47,662 bases of DNA from an uncultured Saprospiraceae bacterium (GTDB lineage Bacteria; Bacteroidota; Bacteroidia; Chitinophagales; Saprospiraceae). The stretch is taken from positions 1 to 47,662 of the forward strand of contig CALJVJ010000015.1 in NCBI GenBank assembly GCA_937974625.1, in the 5' to 3' direction. Below, in pieces: positions 7,471-16,382 of this stretch. A program made the position numbers and the translations under genes. The notes under the pieces are model-generated. The model searched no databases and was not told where the DNA came from. It saw only the letters and a list, made by a program, of their open reading frames with translations. The first letter of the stretch is position 1. Each line of letters opens with the position of its first letter.

Positions 7471-9423
7471 TCAAGCTTCTACACCTACCAACATCGTCAT
7501 AATTTTAGCATATAAATCGGTTGGCTTAAATGGCTTGCCAAGATAGTCATTAATGCCTACCGAAATACAACGGTCAGCTTCTTGTTTGGAAGCATTTGCA
7601 GTTAAGGCGATAATTGGTATTTGACTAAACGTTCTAATCTTTTTGGCAGCATCAATTCCGTTCATCACAGGCATTTGAATGTCCATTAGAATGATGTCAT
7701 AGCCAACTTCTTTCTGCTTTTGTGCACCAATTAAGCCATTTTCTGCAATATCAACGGTAACTAAGTCTGACCAAGTGGTTAAGACCCGTTTCGTTGCAAT
7801 CTGGTTTAAGAAATGGTCTTCTACCAATAATATTTTGATTGGTACATCTGGTGCATCACCATGACTGATTTTAGTAGATTGTCCAATTTTTACTGGAATT
7901 TCTACTTGATAAGTCGTTCCATTAGCAGCATCACTTTCTATTTTAAAATCGCCAGCTAGAATTTTGGTTAATTTAGTAACCATTGCGATACTTAAAAATT
8001 CTTGCTGATTTTCATCATCAAATTCTTCTGAATAGACTTCTAATAACTTTTCGGATTCCTCAAATTTTTTGAGCTTTTCGGAAGAAAGTTGGGTATTGGC
8101 ATCCGCTACATGAAAAATGAAAGCAGCATTACCTTGGTCATCTTTCTGAACTATCGCGTTAATGACTAAGCTTTCCTTTTCATTCGTGTTTTTGATAGCA
8201 GAATCCATTAAATTATAAAGTATCTGCGTTATTTTGATGGAATCACTGAAAATGGTAGATGGCAAACCCTTTAGAATATTAAACTCTAAATTTAATTTGG
8301 CATTATCTGCCTTAATTTGAACCACCTTTTTTATACTCTGTAAAAATTCTTTTATTTTGAATTCTTCTGCTACCACTTCTACTTGGTCTGTGACGAGCAT
8401 CGAGAAATTCAATAAATTATTGACCATAATAGAAAGGTCATCTACAGAGGTCTTTAGCCCATCCAAAAACTCTTTTTGTTGGGTGTTTAGTCTAGATTTT
8501 TCTAATAAATAAACTAAGTTCACAACAGACGCTAGTGGCGTTCGGATGTGAAAACTCATATTCATCAAAGCTTCTTCTTTTACTTTGGAAGCTTTTGTAT
8601 TGATATTTTTTTCAATAATGAGTTGCTCAGAAATTTTTCGCTCGGTGATGTCTTGAAGCCCCCCAACCAAAAGTACTTTCTCTGCAATTTCATCATAAAA
8701 TAGCTTAGCACTAAGGGCGACATGTTTAATACTGTGGTCATCCTGTACAATTTTGTGCTCGATACCACCTTGAGTCCCTGTTTTTGCTATTTCCTCAAAG
8801 AATTCTTCTACGACTTTTTTATCTTCGGTATGAACGAAATTAATATAATCCGTTAAAGAAGGTTTGATACTATTTAAATGAAGCCCTAATATTTTAAAGA
8901 TTTCTTCCGTCCAATGCATTTCATTATTGACGATATCCATCTCAAAATTCCCAAAATGTGCTAAGGATTGTGCTTGAATGTAGCGCTTTTCACTTACAGA
9001 TAGATTGCGAGCGGTGGTTTCAAGCTTCTGCTGAGTACCGTGTCTTTGAATAGCATAGCGGATGGCTCTACCTAATAATTTTCCATCAAATTGTCCTTTG
9101 ACTAAGAAATCTTGTGCGCCTGCCTTGACAGATTGATTCCCTATTATCTCATTGTTCGTTCCTGTAATCACAATAATTGGGAGAAAAGGTCCTTGTTCTA
9201 ATAAATTCGTTAAGGTCTTGAACCCCGTACTATCTGATAGATTTAGCTCCAATAAAATGACAGATATGTTGCGTTGTTGGGCAATCTCTATACCTTGTCT
9301 TAAGCTTGTTGCATTTGTATAATCATATCTGATGGAAGAATCTTCTAAAAGTTTCTGTACCAGGTTACTATCTGCTTTATTATCTTCTAAATGTAGTATT
9401 GGTATCTTATTTTTACCATTCAT
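7471..9423 (-). CDS. Hybrid sensor protein REC-PAS-HisKA-(degenerate ATPase)-REC
   Basis: 650 residues with no membrane helix, so cytoplasmic. Order: receiver (about 5-125), linker, PAS fold (about 148-262, ending in GGLQDITERK), HisKA dimerisation helix with H-box FHIRTPLAS (His292), ATPase-like domain (about 360-515), and a C-terminal receiver (about 525-645) with an intact LMDIQMP phospho-Asp motif, EDH acid pocket and KPF lysine. Three departures are plain. The first receiver has Glu59 where the phospho-Asp belongs (ILLELNLSDS). The N box reads NLMDSA, with Ser408 in place of the Mg-binding Asn. The G1 box reads D441-A-N-T-Q instead of DxGxG. The GTTYQVEIP G2 box is retained. I infer that it may not autophosphorylate, and may instead act as a phosphatase, a phosphotransfer scaffold, or take phosphate from a partner. 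No cognate gene lies alongside. Confidence 0.88.
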   Translation of the reverse strand: MNGKNKIPILHLEDNKADSNLVQKLLEDSSIRYDYTNATSLRQGIEIAQQRNISVILLELNLSDSTGFKTLTNLLEQGPFLPIIVITGTNNEIIGNQSVKAGAQDFLVKGQFDGKLLGRAIRYAIQRHGTQQKLETTARNLSVSEKRYIQAQSLAHFGNFEMDIVNNEMHWTEEIFKILGLHLNSIKPSLTDYINFVHTEDKKVVEEFFEEIAKTGTQGGIEHKIVQDDHSIKHVALSAKLFYDEIAEKVLLVGGLQDITERKISEQLIIEKNINTKASKVKEEALMNMSFHIRTPLASVVNLVYLLEKSRLNTQQKEFLDGLKTSVDDLSIMVNNLLNFSMLVTDQVEVVAEEFKIKEFLQSIKKVVQIKADNAKLNLEFNILKGLPSTIFSDSIKITQILYNLMDSAIKNTNEKESLVINAIVQKDDQGNAAFIFHVADANTQLSSEKLKKFEESEKLLEVYSEEFDDENQQEFLSIAMVTKLTKILAGDFKIESDAANGTTYQVEIPVKIGQSTKISHGDAPDVPIKILLVEDHFLNQIATKRVLTTWSDLVTVDIAENGLIGAQKQKEVGYDIILMDIQMPVMNGIDAAKKIRTFSQIPIIALTANASKQEADRCISVGINDYLGKPFKPTDLYAKIMTMLVGVEA

Positions 9424-9834
9424 AAATTTCCGTTTCTCAATGTAAGTTTGGTTATTAGATGTAGCCTGTTTTTTCGTTTTTTAGTGCCTCTTGAGACTTC
9501 TACAACATGGTTAGATAGAACAGTCATAAGACTGTTATCACTTTTATTTTAAATCGGAAAATGGGAATGAATGTAAAAAAAGTTAAGAGCGGAAGGTTTT
9601 AACTTGTGTGTAGTTATTATTTACTTTTGTAATTTCCTTCACTCTTGCTAAACATTTGATAGATTTACGCCTTTATATGTGGCTTTTCCTTTAGTTGTTA
9701 CCTTGTATTTTGGCAAGTACTGGAAAAAGCTCACAAAAAGTGCTTATTTGTCAATATTATTCAAATATGATGCCCAATTATCGAAAGGTAGAATTTGTGA
9801 CAGGTGTTTTGGCATTAAACTGTAAAATTATTTT
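9424..9834. other. Intergenic region between hybrid sensor (-) and prenyl synthase (+)
   Basis: 411 AT-rich bases, with no credible ORF. A small perfect hairpin lies at 9519-9536 (aacagtc, loop ataa, gactgtt). A TACTTTTG box at 9622-9629 is preceded at 15 bases by TTG (9604-9606), a weak promoter candidate pointing to the prenyl synthase about 200 bases away. Confidence 0.5.
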
Positions 9835-10812
9835 ATGTATTCAGTCCCTAATTTAAAGGAAATATATCTTGAATACCTACATGCTAATCCTTTTAATAAG
9901 GCTCCTCAAGCGCTTTTTGAGCCAGCGGATTATATTATGCAACTAGGTGGTAAAAGGCTTCGACCTATACTTGTTTTAATGGCATATAATCTTTTTAAAA
10001 AGGAAATACAGCCTGCACTACCGATTGCTCAAGCTGTTGAAATTTTCCATAATTTTTCTTTGGTTCATGATGATATTATGGATGCTGCTCCACTTCGTAG
10101 AGGGCAGCCAACTGTTCATCATAAATATGACATAAACACGGGAATTCTTTCTGGTGATGTTATGCTAATTTATGCTTATCAATATTTACTGAAAATTGAA
10201 GAACAACGATTGATTCCTTCAATTGTAAAAGTTTTTACGGATGTGGCGGAGGCGGTATGCATTGGGCAACAATATGATATGAATTTTGAGACGAGCGATA
10301 GGGTTACAATCCCTGAATACATGAAGATGATAGAAAATAAAACGGCTATACTTTTGGTAGGTGCCTTACAGATGGGGGGCATTTTGGCCAATGCTGATGA
10401 GCAAGACGTCTATCATTTGGGAGAGTTTGGTCGAAATGTAGGTATCGCTTTTCAATTGCAAGATGATATTTTAGACACTTTTGGTGATCCTGAAAAATTT
10501 GGTAAAAGAGTAGGTGGAGATATTGCACAAAATAAAAAGACTTTTTTGGTCTTGAAAACAATTGAAGTGGCTAATGAAGCCGATAAAAACAAATTACTTA
10601 CTTTGATGCAATCTCATCCTGAAGATGAGGAAGATAAGATTAAAACAGTGAAAGCCATTTTTCAAAAAAATAATATTCAACACCTAGCCAATGTAATTAA
10701 AGGCGCTTACCAAGATAAAGCTATGTTTCATCTAGACAATGTGAAAATTCCATCGGAGAGAAAATCTCATCTTCAAGCCCTTGCTGACCAATTATTAAAG
10801 AGAAATGAGTAG
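9835..10812 (+). CDS. Polyprenyl diphosphate synthase (trans-isoprenyl synthase)
   Basis: 325 residues, usual length for the family. The first aspartate-rich motif is HDDIMD (Asp79, Asp80, Asp83) followed by APLRRGQPT; the second is LQDDILD (Asp210, Asp211, Asp214). Substrate-binding GGKRLRP lies at 38-44. The enzyme condenses isopentenyl diphosphate onto an allylic diphosphate using Mg ions bound by the two motifs, feeding quinone, carotenoid or lipid-carrier synthesis. Phe74 lies five residues before the first motif; a bulky residue there is usually linked with shorter products (C15-C20), but chain length cannot be fixed from sequence. It stands alone, read in the same direction as gyrA but separated from it by 715 bases. 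Confidence 0.93.
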   Translation: MYSVPNLKEIYLEYLHANPFNKAPQALFEPADYIMQLGGKRLRPILVLMAYNLFKKEIQPALPIAQAVEIFHNFSLVHDDIMDAAPLRRGQPTVHHKYDINTGILSGDVMLIYAYQYLLKIEEQRLIPSIVKVFTDVAEAVCIGQQYDMNFETSDRVTIPEYMKMIENKTAILLVGALQMGGILANADEQDVYHLGEFGRNVGIAFQLQDDILDTFGDPEKFGKRVGGDIAQNKKTFLVLKTIEVANEADKNKLLTLMQSHPEDEEDKIKTVKAIFQKNNIQHLANVIKGAYQDKAMFHLDNVKIPSERKSHLQALADQLLKRNE

Positions 10813-11371
10813 GTCTTAAATAAGAAAAAGGAGCAACCACTAAAGCGGTTACCCCTCACACTATGAAACACTATATCTTTAAAATTTGATTTTTCTATTG
10901 TTATTTCTGACCACAATTATACTGTAATTTTCCTTTTTTTCCAAGAAAATTTTGTAAAATTGCGACATATGACTTCAATTATTGACCGCTAGTCCTCTAA
11001 AATTATCCACTTGCCCTCTTTTATTGATTATCAGTTAGTTAACGGTTTTTAATAGCAAATTATTATTCGATTTATAAGATTAATTTTTTAAATATAAATT
11101 TTTATACCATTAAGGTTTGAATAACACTCATGATAATTAATTTCTTATGTAGAGGATTAAATTACATATTTTTTATCTCTGGATTTAATTGGTCGCTGCC
11201 CTAAACAGAAATTTCTATTTTAATTACTCCCGTATTCGCTTCGATAAGCTATTTTTTGCTAAAAATTTGATGGCTAAAAATAATTTTCGAAAGCAATGTT
11301 TTTTTTTAAAATAACCTTCCTTTTTTATGTTTTTTGTTCCGCAAAATGCCTTTAAATTCTTATAAATATTG

Positions 11372-11379
11372 TAAATTTG
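11372..11379 (+). promoter_or_regulatory. Candidate gyrA -7 box
   Basis: TAAATTTG matches the Bacteroidota TAnnTTTG consensus, 148 bases before the gyrA ATG. No TTG lies at the usual 19-22-base spacing, so this is only half of the signal. Confidence 0.35.
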
Positions 11380-11406
11380 CCTAGTTTTTGAAAATTACAC
11401 TTTATA

Positions 11407-11500
11407 CTATTGAAGAATGCTATTTTCATTTATTTTAGAAGAGACGAAAATTTAACTTCGTCGTTTCTCAGATTGCTAATTGAGCTTGGTTCAATAGCAT
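11407..11500 (+). promoter_or_regulatory. Structured gyrA leader with mutually exclusive stems
   Basis: ctattgaa (11407-11414) can pair with ttcaatag (11490-11497). Alternatively atgctatt (11417-11424) pairs with aatagcat (11493-11500), so the two pairings share 11493-11497 and exclude each other. A third small stem attga/tcaat (11479-11483 with 11491-11495) uses the same bases. Inside lies a stable hairpin gacgaa/ttcgtc (11443-11448 with 11457-11462). All are perfect matches seen in the sequence; a regulatory switch is inference. Confidence 0.4.
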
Positions 11501-11527
11501 CTTTCTTTCCACTTTTAAAGCCTTTCA

Positions 11528-14131
11528 ATGTCTAATAGTAGCGAACGAATAATACCTATTAAGATTGATGACCACATGAAATCTGCTTACATAGATTACT
11601 CTATGTCTGTCATCGTTTCTAGAGCTTTACCCGATGTTCGGGATGGCTTAAAACCTGTACACCGCAGGGTTTTGTTTGGTATGTCAGAATTAGGATTAGT
11701 TTATAATAAAGCCCATAAGAAGTCAGCTAGAATCGTAGGAGAGGTTTTAGGTAAATATCACCCACATGGTGATACTTCTGTTTATGATTCCATGGTACGG
11801 ATGGCCCAAGATTGGTCCTTACGTTATCCATTAGTAGATGGTCAAGGAAACTTTGGCTCTATGGACGGCGATAGTCCTGCCGCAATGAGATATACGGAGG
11901 CTCGACTTCGTAAAATCAGTGATGAAATCTTAGCTGATTTGGGTAAGGATACAGTTGACTTCTCTTTTAATTTTGATGATACATTAAAAGAACCTACTGT
12001 ATTGCCAACTAAAGTCCCTAATCTTTTGATTAATGGTGCTTCTGGTATTGCTGTTGGTATGGCAACGAATATGATGCCGCATAACTTGTCTGAAGTTATT
12101 GATGGAATTGTTGCTACTATTGATAATCCTGAGATTGATTTAGAGGGCTTGATGGAACATATTAAAGCACCTGATTTTCCAACTGGTGGGATTATCTATG
12201 GGATGACAGGTGTGAAAGAGGCTTTTGCTACAGGGAGAGGGAGAGTTGTTTTGAGAGCGCAAGCTGAAATTCAAACGGATAGTAATGGGCGGGAGAAAAT
12301 CGTAGTCAACGAAATTCCTTACCAAGTCAATAAAGCGAACTTGATTGTCAAGATTGCGGAGTTGGTTAATATGGAGAAGGTTACAGGGATTAGTGGTGTG
12401 AGAGATGAATCAGATAGAAATGGTTTGAGAATAGTGGTAGATGTGAAGCGAGATGCTATGGCTAATGTCATCTTGAGTCAATTATTTAAGTATACACCAT
12501 TGCAAAGTTCTTATGGAGTAAACAACGTCTGTTTAGTAAATGGCCGTCCTCGAATTTTGAACTTAAAGCAACAAATAGAGGAGTTTATTAAGTTCCGTAT
12601 TGAAGTAGTGGTGCGTCGAACGCAATATGAATTAAGAAAAGCAGAAGAGCGAGCGCATATCTTAGAAGGGTTATTGATTGCTTTGGATAACTTGGATGCT
12701 GTTATTGCTTTGATTAGAGCATCTAGAACGGTAGAGATTGCTAGAAATGGTTTGATGGAAAAATTTGGCTTGTCAGAATTACAAGCGAGAGCCATTTTAG
12801 AGATGCGATTGTCTAAGTTGACAGGCTTAGAAATTGATAAAGTTCAAGAAGAATACGACGAGTTACAAAAATTAATTAAGCATTTGAATGCTATCTTAGG
12901 TAGCGACACCATGCAGAAAGATATTGTCAAAGAAGAATTGGCAGAGGTGAAAGAGAAATTTGGTGATGAGCGTCGTTCTGAAATTAGCTACTCTGATGGA
13001 GAAATTAGTATTGAAGATTTAATTAAGAATGAAGAAGTAGTTATTACCATTTCTAATTTAGGCTATATCAAACGAACTCCTGTTACTGAATATCGTGTGC
13101 AAGCTCGAGGTGGACGTGGGTCAAGAGGTGCTAAGACTAGAGATACCGATTTTGTTGAACATTTGTTTACCGCCAAGACGCATAATTACCTATTACTGTT
13201 CTCTGAACAAGGTCGTTGTCACTGGTTGAGAGTATACGAAATTCCAGAGGCAGGGAAAAACTCTGCTGGGCGTGTGCTCCAAAATATTGTCGCCTTACCT
13301 AAGGATGACAAAGTCAAAGCGTATATCAAAATTGAAGACTTAAAAGACGCTGAATACGCTGAAAATAACTATATCATTTTCTGTACTAAAAAAGGAGTTA
13401 TTAAAAAGACTTCAGTGGAGCAATTCTCTAGACCTAGAGCAAATGGTATTAATGCGATAACCATTCGAGAAGGAGATACTTTATTTGAAGCAAAGTTGAC
13501 CAATGGGCAGAATGAAATCTTGATGGGAGTTAAAAGTGGTCGAGCTATTCGTTTTCCGGAGGCTAAAGTTCGACCAATGGGTAGAAGTGCAGCAGGTGTA
13601 AGAGGTATAACCTTAGATGGAGATGATGATGCAGTAGTTGGAATGATTAGTATTGACCCGAATGACGATAGTAGAACAATTTTAGTCGTTTCTGAAAAAG
13701 GATACGGTAAGCGTTCTAAATTGGACGAATATAGAATGACGAATAGAGGAGGAAAAGGTGTGAAAACAATGCAAGTAACTCCTAAGACTGGATATTTGGC
13801 AACCATTAAATCTGTTAGTGAGGAGGAAGATTTGATGATTACTAATAAATCAGGTATTACGATTAGAATCTCTGTAACTGATTTGAGAGTGATGGGTAGA
13901 GCAACTCAAGGGGTTAAAACCATCCGTATTGATGATAAAGATGCTATTGCTGATATTGCAGTACTTCCTAGTGCAGAGGACGAACCAGAAACGGAAGTAA
14001 TGCTGGACGAAGATGGTAATCCAATCGAGACGCCTACTGCAGAAGGAGAGAATAATCCAGAAGGAGATGCTGCTAAAGAAGCAGGCGAGGATGACGAAAC
14101 TACAGACACAGAGGAGACTACCAAAGAGTAG
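11528..14131 (+). CDS. gyrA: DNA gyrase subunit A
   Basis: 867 residues. The N-terminal breakage-reunion domain carries the active tyrosine Tyr122 in [10 protein letters not shown], at the same position as in E. coli. The quinolone region reads [11 protein letters not shown], with Thr83 and Asp87 in place of E. coli Ser83 and Asp87. The C-terminal beta-pinwheel begins with a GyrA-box variant QARGGRG at about 525, as expected for gyrase rather than topoisomerase IV. The last about 50 residues form an acidic tail rich in Glu, Asp and Thr, common in this phylum. With GyrB it introduces negative supercoils at the cost of ATP. The ATG at 11528 is supported by the conserved N-terminus ([21 protein letters not shown]). 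A strong terminator follows. Confidence 0.98.
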   Translation: MSNSSERIIPIKIDDHMKSAYIDYSMSVIVSRALPDVRDGLKPVHRRVLFGMSELGLVYNKAHKKSARIVGEVLGKYHPHGDTSVYDSMVRMAQDWSLRYPLVDGQGNFGSMDGDSPAAMRYTEARLRKISDEILADLGKDTVDFSFNFDDTLKEPTVLPTKVPNLLINGASGIAVGMATNMMPHNLSEVIDGIVATIDNPEIDLEGLMEHIKAPDFPTGGIIYGMTGVKEAFATGRGRVVLRAQAEIQTDSNGREKIVVNEIPYQVNKANLIVKIAELVNMEKVTGISGVRDESDRNGLRIVVDVKRDAMANVILSQLFKYTPLQSSYGVNNVCLVNGRPRILNLKQQIEEFIKFRIEVVVRRTQYELRKAEERAHILEGLLIALDNLDAVIALIRASRTVEIARNGLMEKFGLSELQARAILEMRLSKLTGLEIDKVQEEYDELQKLIKHLNAILGSDTMQKDIVKEELAEVKEKFGDERRSEISYSDGEISIEDLIKNEEVVITISNLGYIKRTPVTEYRVQARGGRGSRGAKTRDTDFVEHLFTAKTHNYLLLFSEQGRCHWLRVYEIPEAGKNSAGRVLQNIVALPKDDKVKAYIKIEDLKDAEYAENNYIIFCTKKGVIKKTSVEQFSRPRANGINAITIREGDTLFEAKLTNGQNEILMGVKSGRAIRFPEAKVRPMGRSAAGVRGITLDGDDDAVVGMISIDPNDDSRTILVVSEKGYGKRSKLDEYRMTNRGGKGVKTMQVTPKTGYLATIKSVSEEEDLMITNKSGITIRISVTDLRVMGRATQGVKTIRIDDKDAIADIAVLPSAEDEPETEVMLDEDGNPIETPTAEGENNPEGDAAKEAGEDDETTDTEETTKE

Positions 14132-14150
14132 TTAGACCTATAAAATTAAA

Positions 14151-14188
14151 AGTGAATGATGCTATTTTGTATCATTCACTTTTTTTTT
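14151..14188 (+). terminator. gyrA rho-independent terminator
   Basis: Perfect 10-bp stem agtgaatgat (14151-14160) and atcattcact (14171-14180) around a 10-nt loop, followed by eight T. It begins 20 bases after the gyrA stop. Confidence 0.9.
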
Positions 14189-14510
14189 GCATAAAATTTT
14201 GAATTATTTTGGAAAGGAATTGAATTTATTTTTGTCGTTTCTTAACGAATTCATTTTTTTATAGAAATGACGGATTAAGTACTACTAGCAATATATTTGA
14301 CGGATGAATTGCTTGTTTTTCTTGAAAAAGTAACGGGTTTTGATGCAAAATATGCCTTATTTAACTTTTTTTACCCCAAAATTACTGTTGTTTAAGAAAA
14401 TGCTAGCTGAATTTTAACTTTCGTTTTAACGAATTTTAACATACGAAATTCTGTCTTTAACGTCTTAACAACACCAAAATCAAATTTCACAGCGTCTTAA
14501 TAGTGAACCA

Positions 14511-14543
14511 TTATAAAAAAAAAACTACGAAAGTTGTAGTTTT
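14511..14543 (-). terminator. Minus-strand terminator-like hairpin with no obvious gene
   Basis: aaaactac (14521-14528) pairs with gtagtttt (14536-14543). Read on the minus strand the hairpin is followed by ten T in a row (the A-run 14515-14524). No minus-strand gene precedes it nearby. Confidence 0.5.
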
Positions 14544-14561
14544 GTGTCAACTTTACTTTTG
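14534..14561 (+). promoter_or_regulatory. Candidate promoter for the TPR gene
   Basis: TTG (14534-14536), a 17-base spacer, and TACTTTTG (14554-14561). The box is a perfect TAnnTTTG but the spacing is short. The implied leader would be about 210 nt. Confidence 0.35.
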
Positions 14562-14775
14562 ACAATAAGAATTATCCATCTAGTTTTAAATTGAACATTT
14601 TTTCTATAAGTTTTCAACTCATACAAAAAGCTAACCCATCCGCAAGGCGGTTCGCTTTAGAAAAAGCTCATATTTTAAAAATGGATGATTTTTTTGCCAA
14701 GAAACAAATGAGACAGGTATTTTATAAACAATTTAAATCTTTTGATTAAAAACTTTCAAACTAAAAATTAATACA

Positions 14776-16092
14776 ATGAAAAAATTAGTGCTCGGATTCT
14801 TGTCTTTACTGTTAGTGGCTGGCACATTAACTGCACAAGATGGTAAAAAGGCTCTAAAAAAAGCAGCTAATGCTTATAGAGCTTACGATTTGGACGCCTC
14901 TAAGAATGGGGATAAATTAGAAGAAGCAATTGCTGCTATCGAAACAGCAACTACTGCTGAGGATACTAAGAACTCCGCAAAAGCTTGGATTACAAAAGGA
15001 AATATTTATAATAGTATTTGCTCTAATGCCCAAATGTTGGCGGCAATAAATCCTGAACACAAGAAAGAAGTAGAAAATGCAGCTATCTTGGCGTATGAGG
15101 CTTATCACACCGCAAAGGAATTTGCTGAAAAGAGAGACCCAAAGACTATTCAAAAAGGAATTTCTGAAATTCAAGGTCAATTGGTTTCAGAAGGTGCGGG
15201 ATATTATGAAAAGAAAGAGTACGGAACTGCTTATACTGCTTTCCAATATGCTTTAGAGGCACACGATTACTTAACAGAAAACGGTAAAGAAAGTATCTTT
15301 GCGGATGATGCTGCGATAAATGACCAGCGTTACTATACTGGTTTGGCTGCTTTAAATGCACAAGATATGGCGAGTGCAAAGCCAATCTTTATGACTTTGA
15401 AAGATGCAGGCTATGAAAAGTCAGCTGTATATGAAGCGTTGTACAAGTTAGAAGCGGAAAATGATAGAGATGCGGCTTTAGTGCTCTTAGAGGAGGGACG
15501 TAAAAAATTCCCAGACGATATTTCTTTATTGTTCAGCGAAATCAATCATTACTTAGCGGATGGTAGATTAAATGAATTAACAGGTAAATTAGAAGCGGCT
15601 ATTAAAAAGGAGCCAGATAATGTTTCTTTATATACAACTTTAGGTAGTATTTACGATAATTTATACCAAAAAGGATTAGAGGAAGGTAAAAAAGAAGAGG
15701 CACAAGCTAATTTTGATAACGCGTTTAAGACTTATAACAAGGCTTTAGATAAAGATCCTAAATTCTTTGATGCTATTTACAGTATCGGTGCTTTGTACTA
15801 TAACCGTGCAGCTGCAACTACTAAAGAGATGAATGCTTTAGCAGATGATTACTCTAAAGCAGGATTAAAAAAATATGATGAATTGAGAAAATTAGTTTTG
15901 ACTCAATTCGACGAAGCTTTACCTTTCTTCAAGCAGGCAGAAGCGCTTAATGCGAACGATAGAAATACTTTAATCGCCTTAAAGGAAATCTTTGCTAGAA
16001 AAGATGATTTACCAACTTCTACTGAATTTAAAAACAGACTAGAAGTACTTGAAGGAGGTGGACAGAATGAAGCTTCTTACTTCAACGAATAA
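14776..16092 (+). CDS. Exported tetratricopeptide-repeat protein downstream of gyrA
   Basis: 438 residues with a signal peptide (MKKLVLGFLSLLLVAGTLTAQ) and helical repeats of TPR type through most of the mature part, for example AKAWITKGNIYNSI, VSLYTTLGSIYDNL and PKFFDAIYSIGALYYNRAA. There is no membrane anchor after the signal and no enzymatic motif, so it is probably periplasmic or lipid-free outer-envelope material that binds proteins. My recollection is that gyrA is often followed by such a TPR gene in Bacteroidota; here the two are separated by a strong terminator, so they are not one transcript by default. Function unknown. A bidirectional terminator lies at 16303. Confidence 0.85.
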   Translation: MKKLVLGFLSLLLVAGTLTAQDGKKALKKAANAYRAYDLDASKNGDKLEEAIAAIETATTAEDTKNSAKAWITKGNIYNSICSNAQMLAAINPEHKKEVENAAILAYEAYHTAKEFAEKRDPKTIQKGISEIQGQLVSEGAGYYEKKEYGTAYTAFQYALEAHDYLTENGKESIFADDAAINDQRYYTGLAALNAQDMASAKPIFMTLKDAGYEKSAVYEALYKLEAENDRDAALVLLEEGRKKFPDDISLLFSEINHYLADGRLNELTGKLEAAIKKEPDNVSLYTTLGSIYDNLYQKGLEEGKKEEAQANFDNAFKTYNKALDKDPKFFDAIYSIGALYYNRAAATTKEMNALADDYSKAGLKKYDELRKLVLTQFDEALPFFKQAEALNANDRNTLIALKEIFARKDDLPTSTEFKNRLEVLEGGGQNEASYFNE

Positions 16093-16147
16093 ATTACTCC
16101 TTGTCATATAAGGCTGGTAAATTACAATTTACAAGCTTATATTTGAC

Positions 16148-16301
16148 TAGATAACCCAAGTTGCGGACAATGAAAGGAAATAAGGCAATTTTTGGAAATT
16201 TTACGGCGAAGCAATTAAAATGCACCAAAAATTAACGCATCTGCCTACCGGCATAGGCAGGTTTTCTTTCTTTAAGAATTGTCCGCAACTTGAATTAGAT
16301 A
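16148..16301. mobile_element. MITE-like element with 15-bp terminal inverted repeats
   Basis: The 15-mer caagttgcggacaat (16157-16171) is repeated in perfect inverse form at 16278-16292, enclosing 106 bases. The hexamer tagata stands 3 bases outside each arm (16148-16153 and 16296-16301), as a target-site duplication would. The interior holds an internal palindromic phrase (tgcctaccggcataggca) and no transposase. This is what a miniature inverted-repeat element looks like; mobility is inference from one copy. Confidence 0.5.
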
Positions 16302-16302
16302 T

Positions 16303-16345
16303 AAAAAAAAGCGTTGAATCTTTCATTAGATTCAACGCTTTTTTT
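16303..16345. terminator. Bidirectional terminator between TPR gene and hemJ
   Basis: A perfect stem agcgttgaatct/agattcaacgct, extended by A-run (16303-16310) and T-run (16339-16345), with loop ttcatt. It serves the plus-strand TPR gene and the minus-strand hemJ. Confidence 0.9.
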
Positions 16346-16382
16346 ATGATAACCTCAATTGATTTTTCGATAAAATTACTAT

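Larger units (their letters stand above)
10813..11527. other. Long AT-rich intergenic region and gyrA leader
   Basis: 715 bases with no convincing ORF. The first part, just after the prenyl synthase, has only a weak hairpin (aaccact/agcggtt near 10835). The middle is very AT-rich. The last about 150 bases contain a TAAATTTG box (11372-11379) and a leader with competing stems, described separately. Confidence 0.5.
14132..14775. other. Intergenic region between gyrA and the TPR gene
   Basis: 644 bases. It holds the gyrA terminator (14151-14188), a minus-strand-oriented terminator-like hairpin (14511-14543), two TAnnTTTG boxes (14537-14544 and 14554-14561), and a short GC-rich phrase at 14638-14660 that partly recurs at 26180. 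No credible ORF. Confidence 0.5.

Noticed and set aside
11003..11012. ttatccact, one base off a DnaA box, in the AT-rich spacer before gyrA
   Set aside because: A single near match is expected by chance; no cluster of boxes, dnaA or dnaN gene is present, so no origin is claimed.
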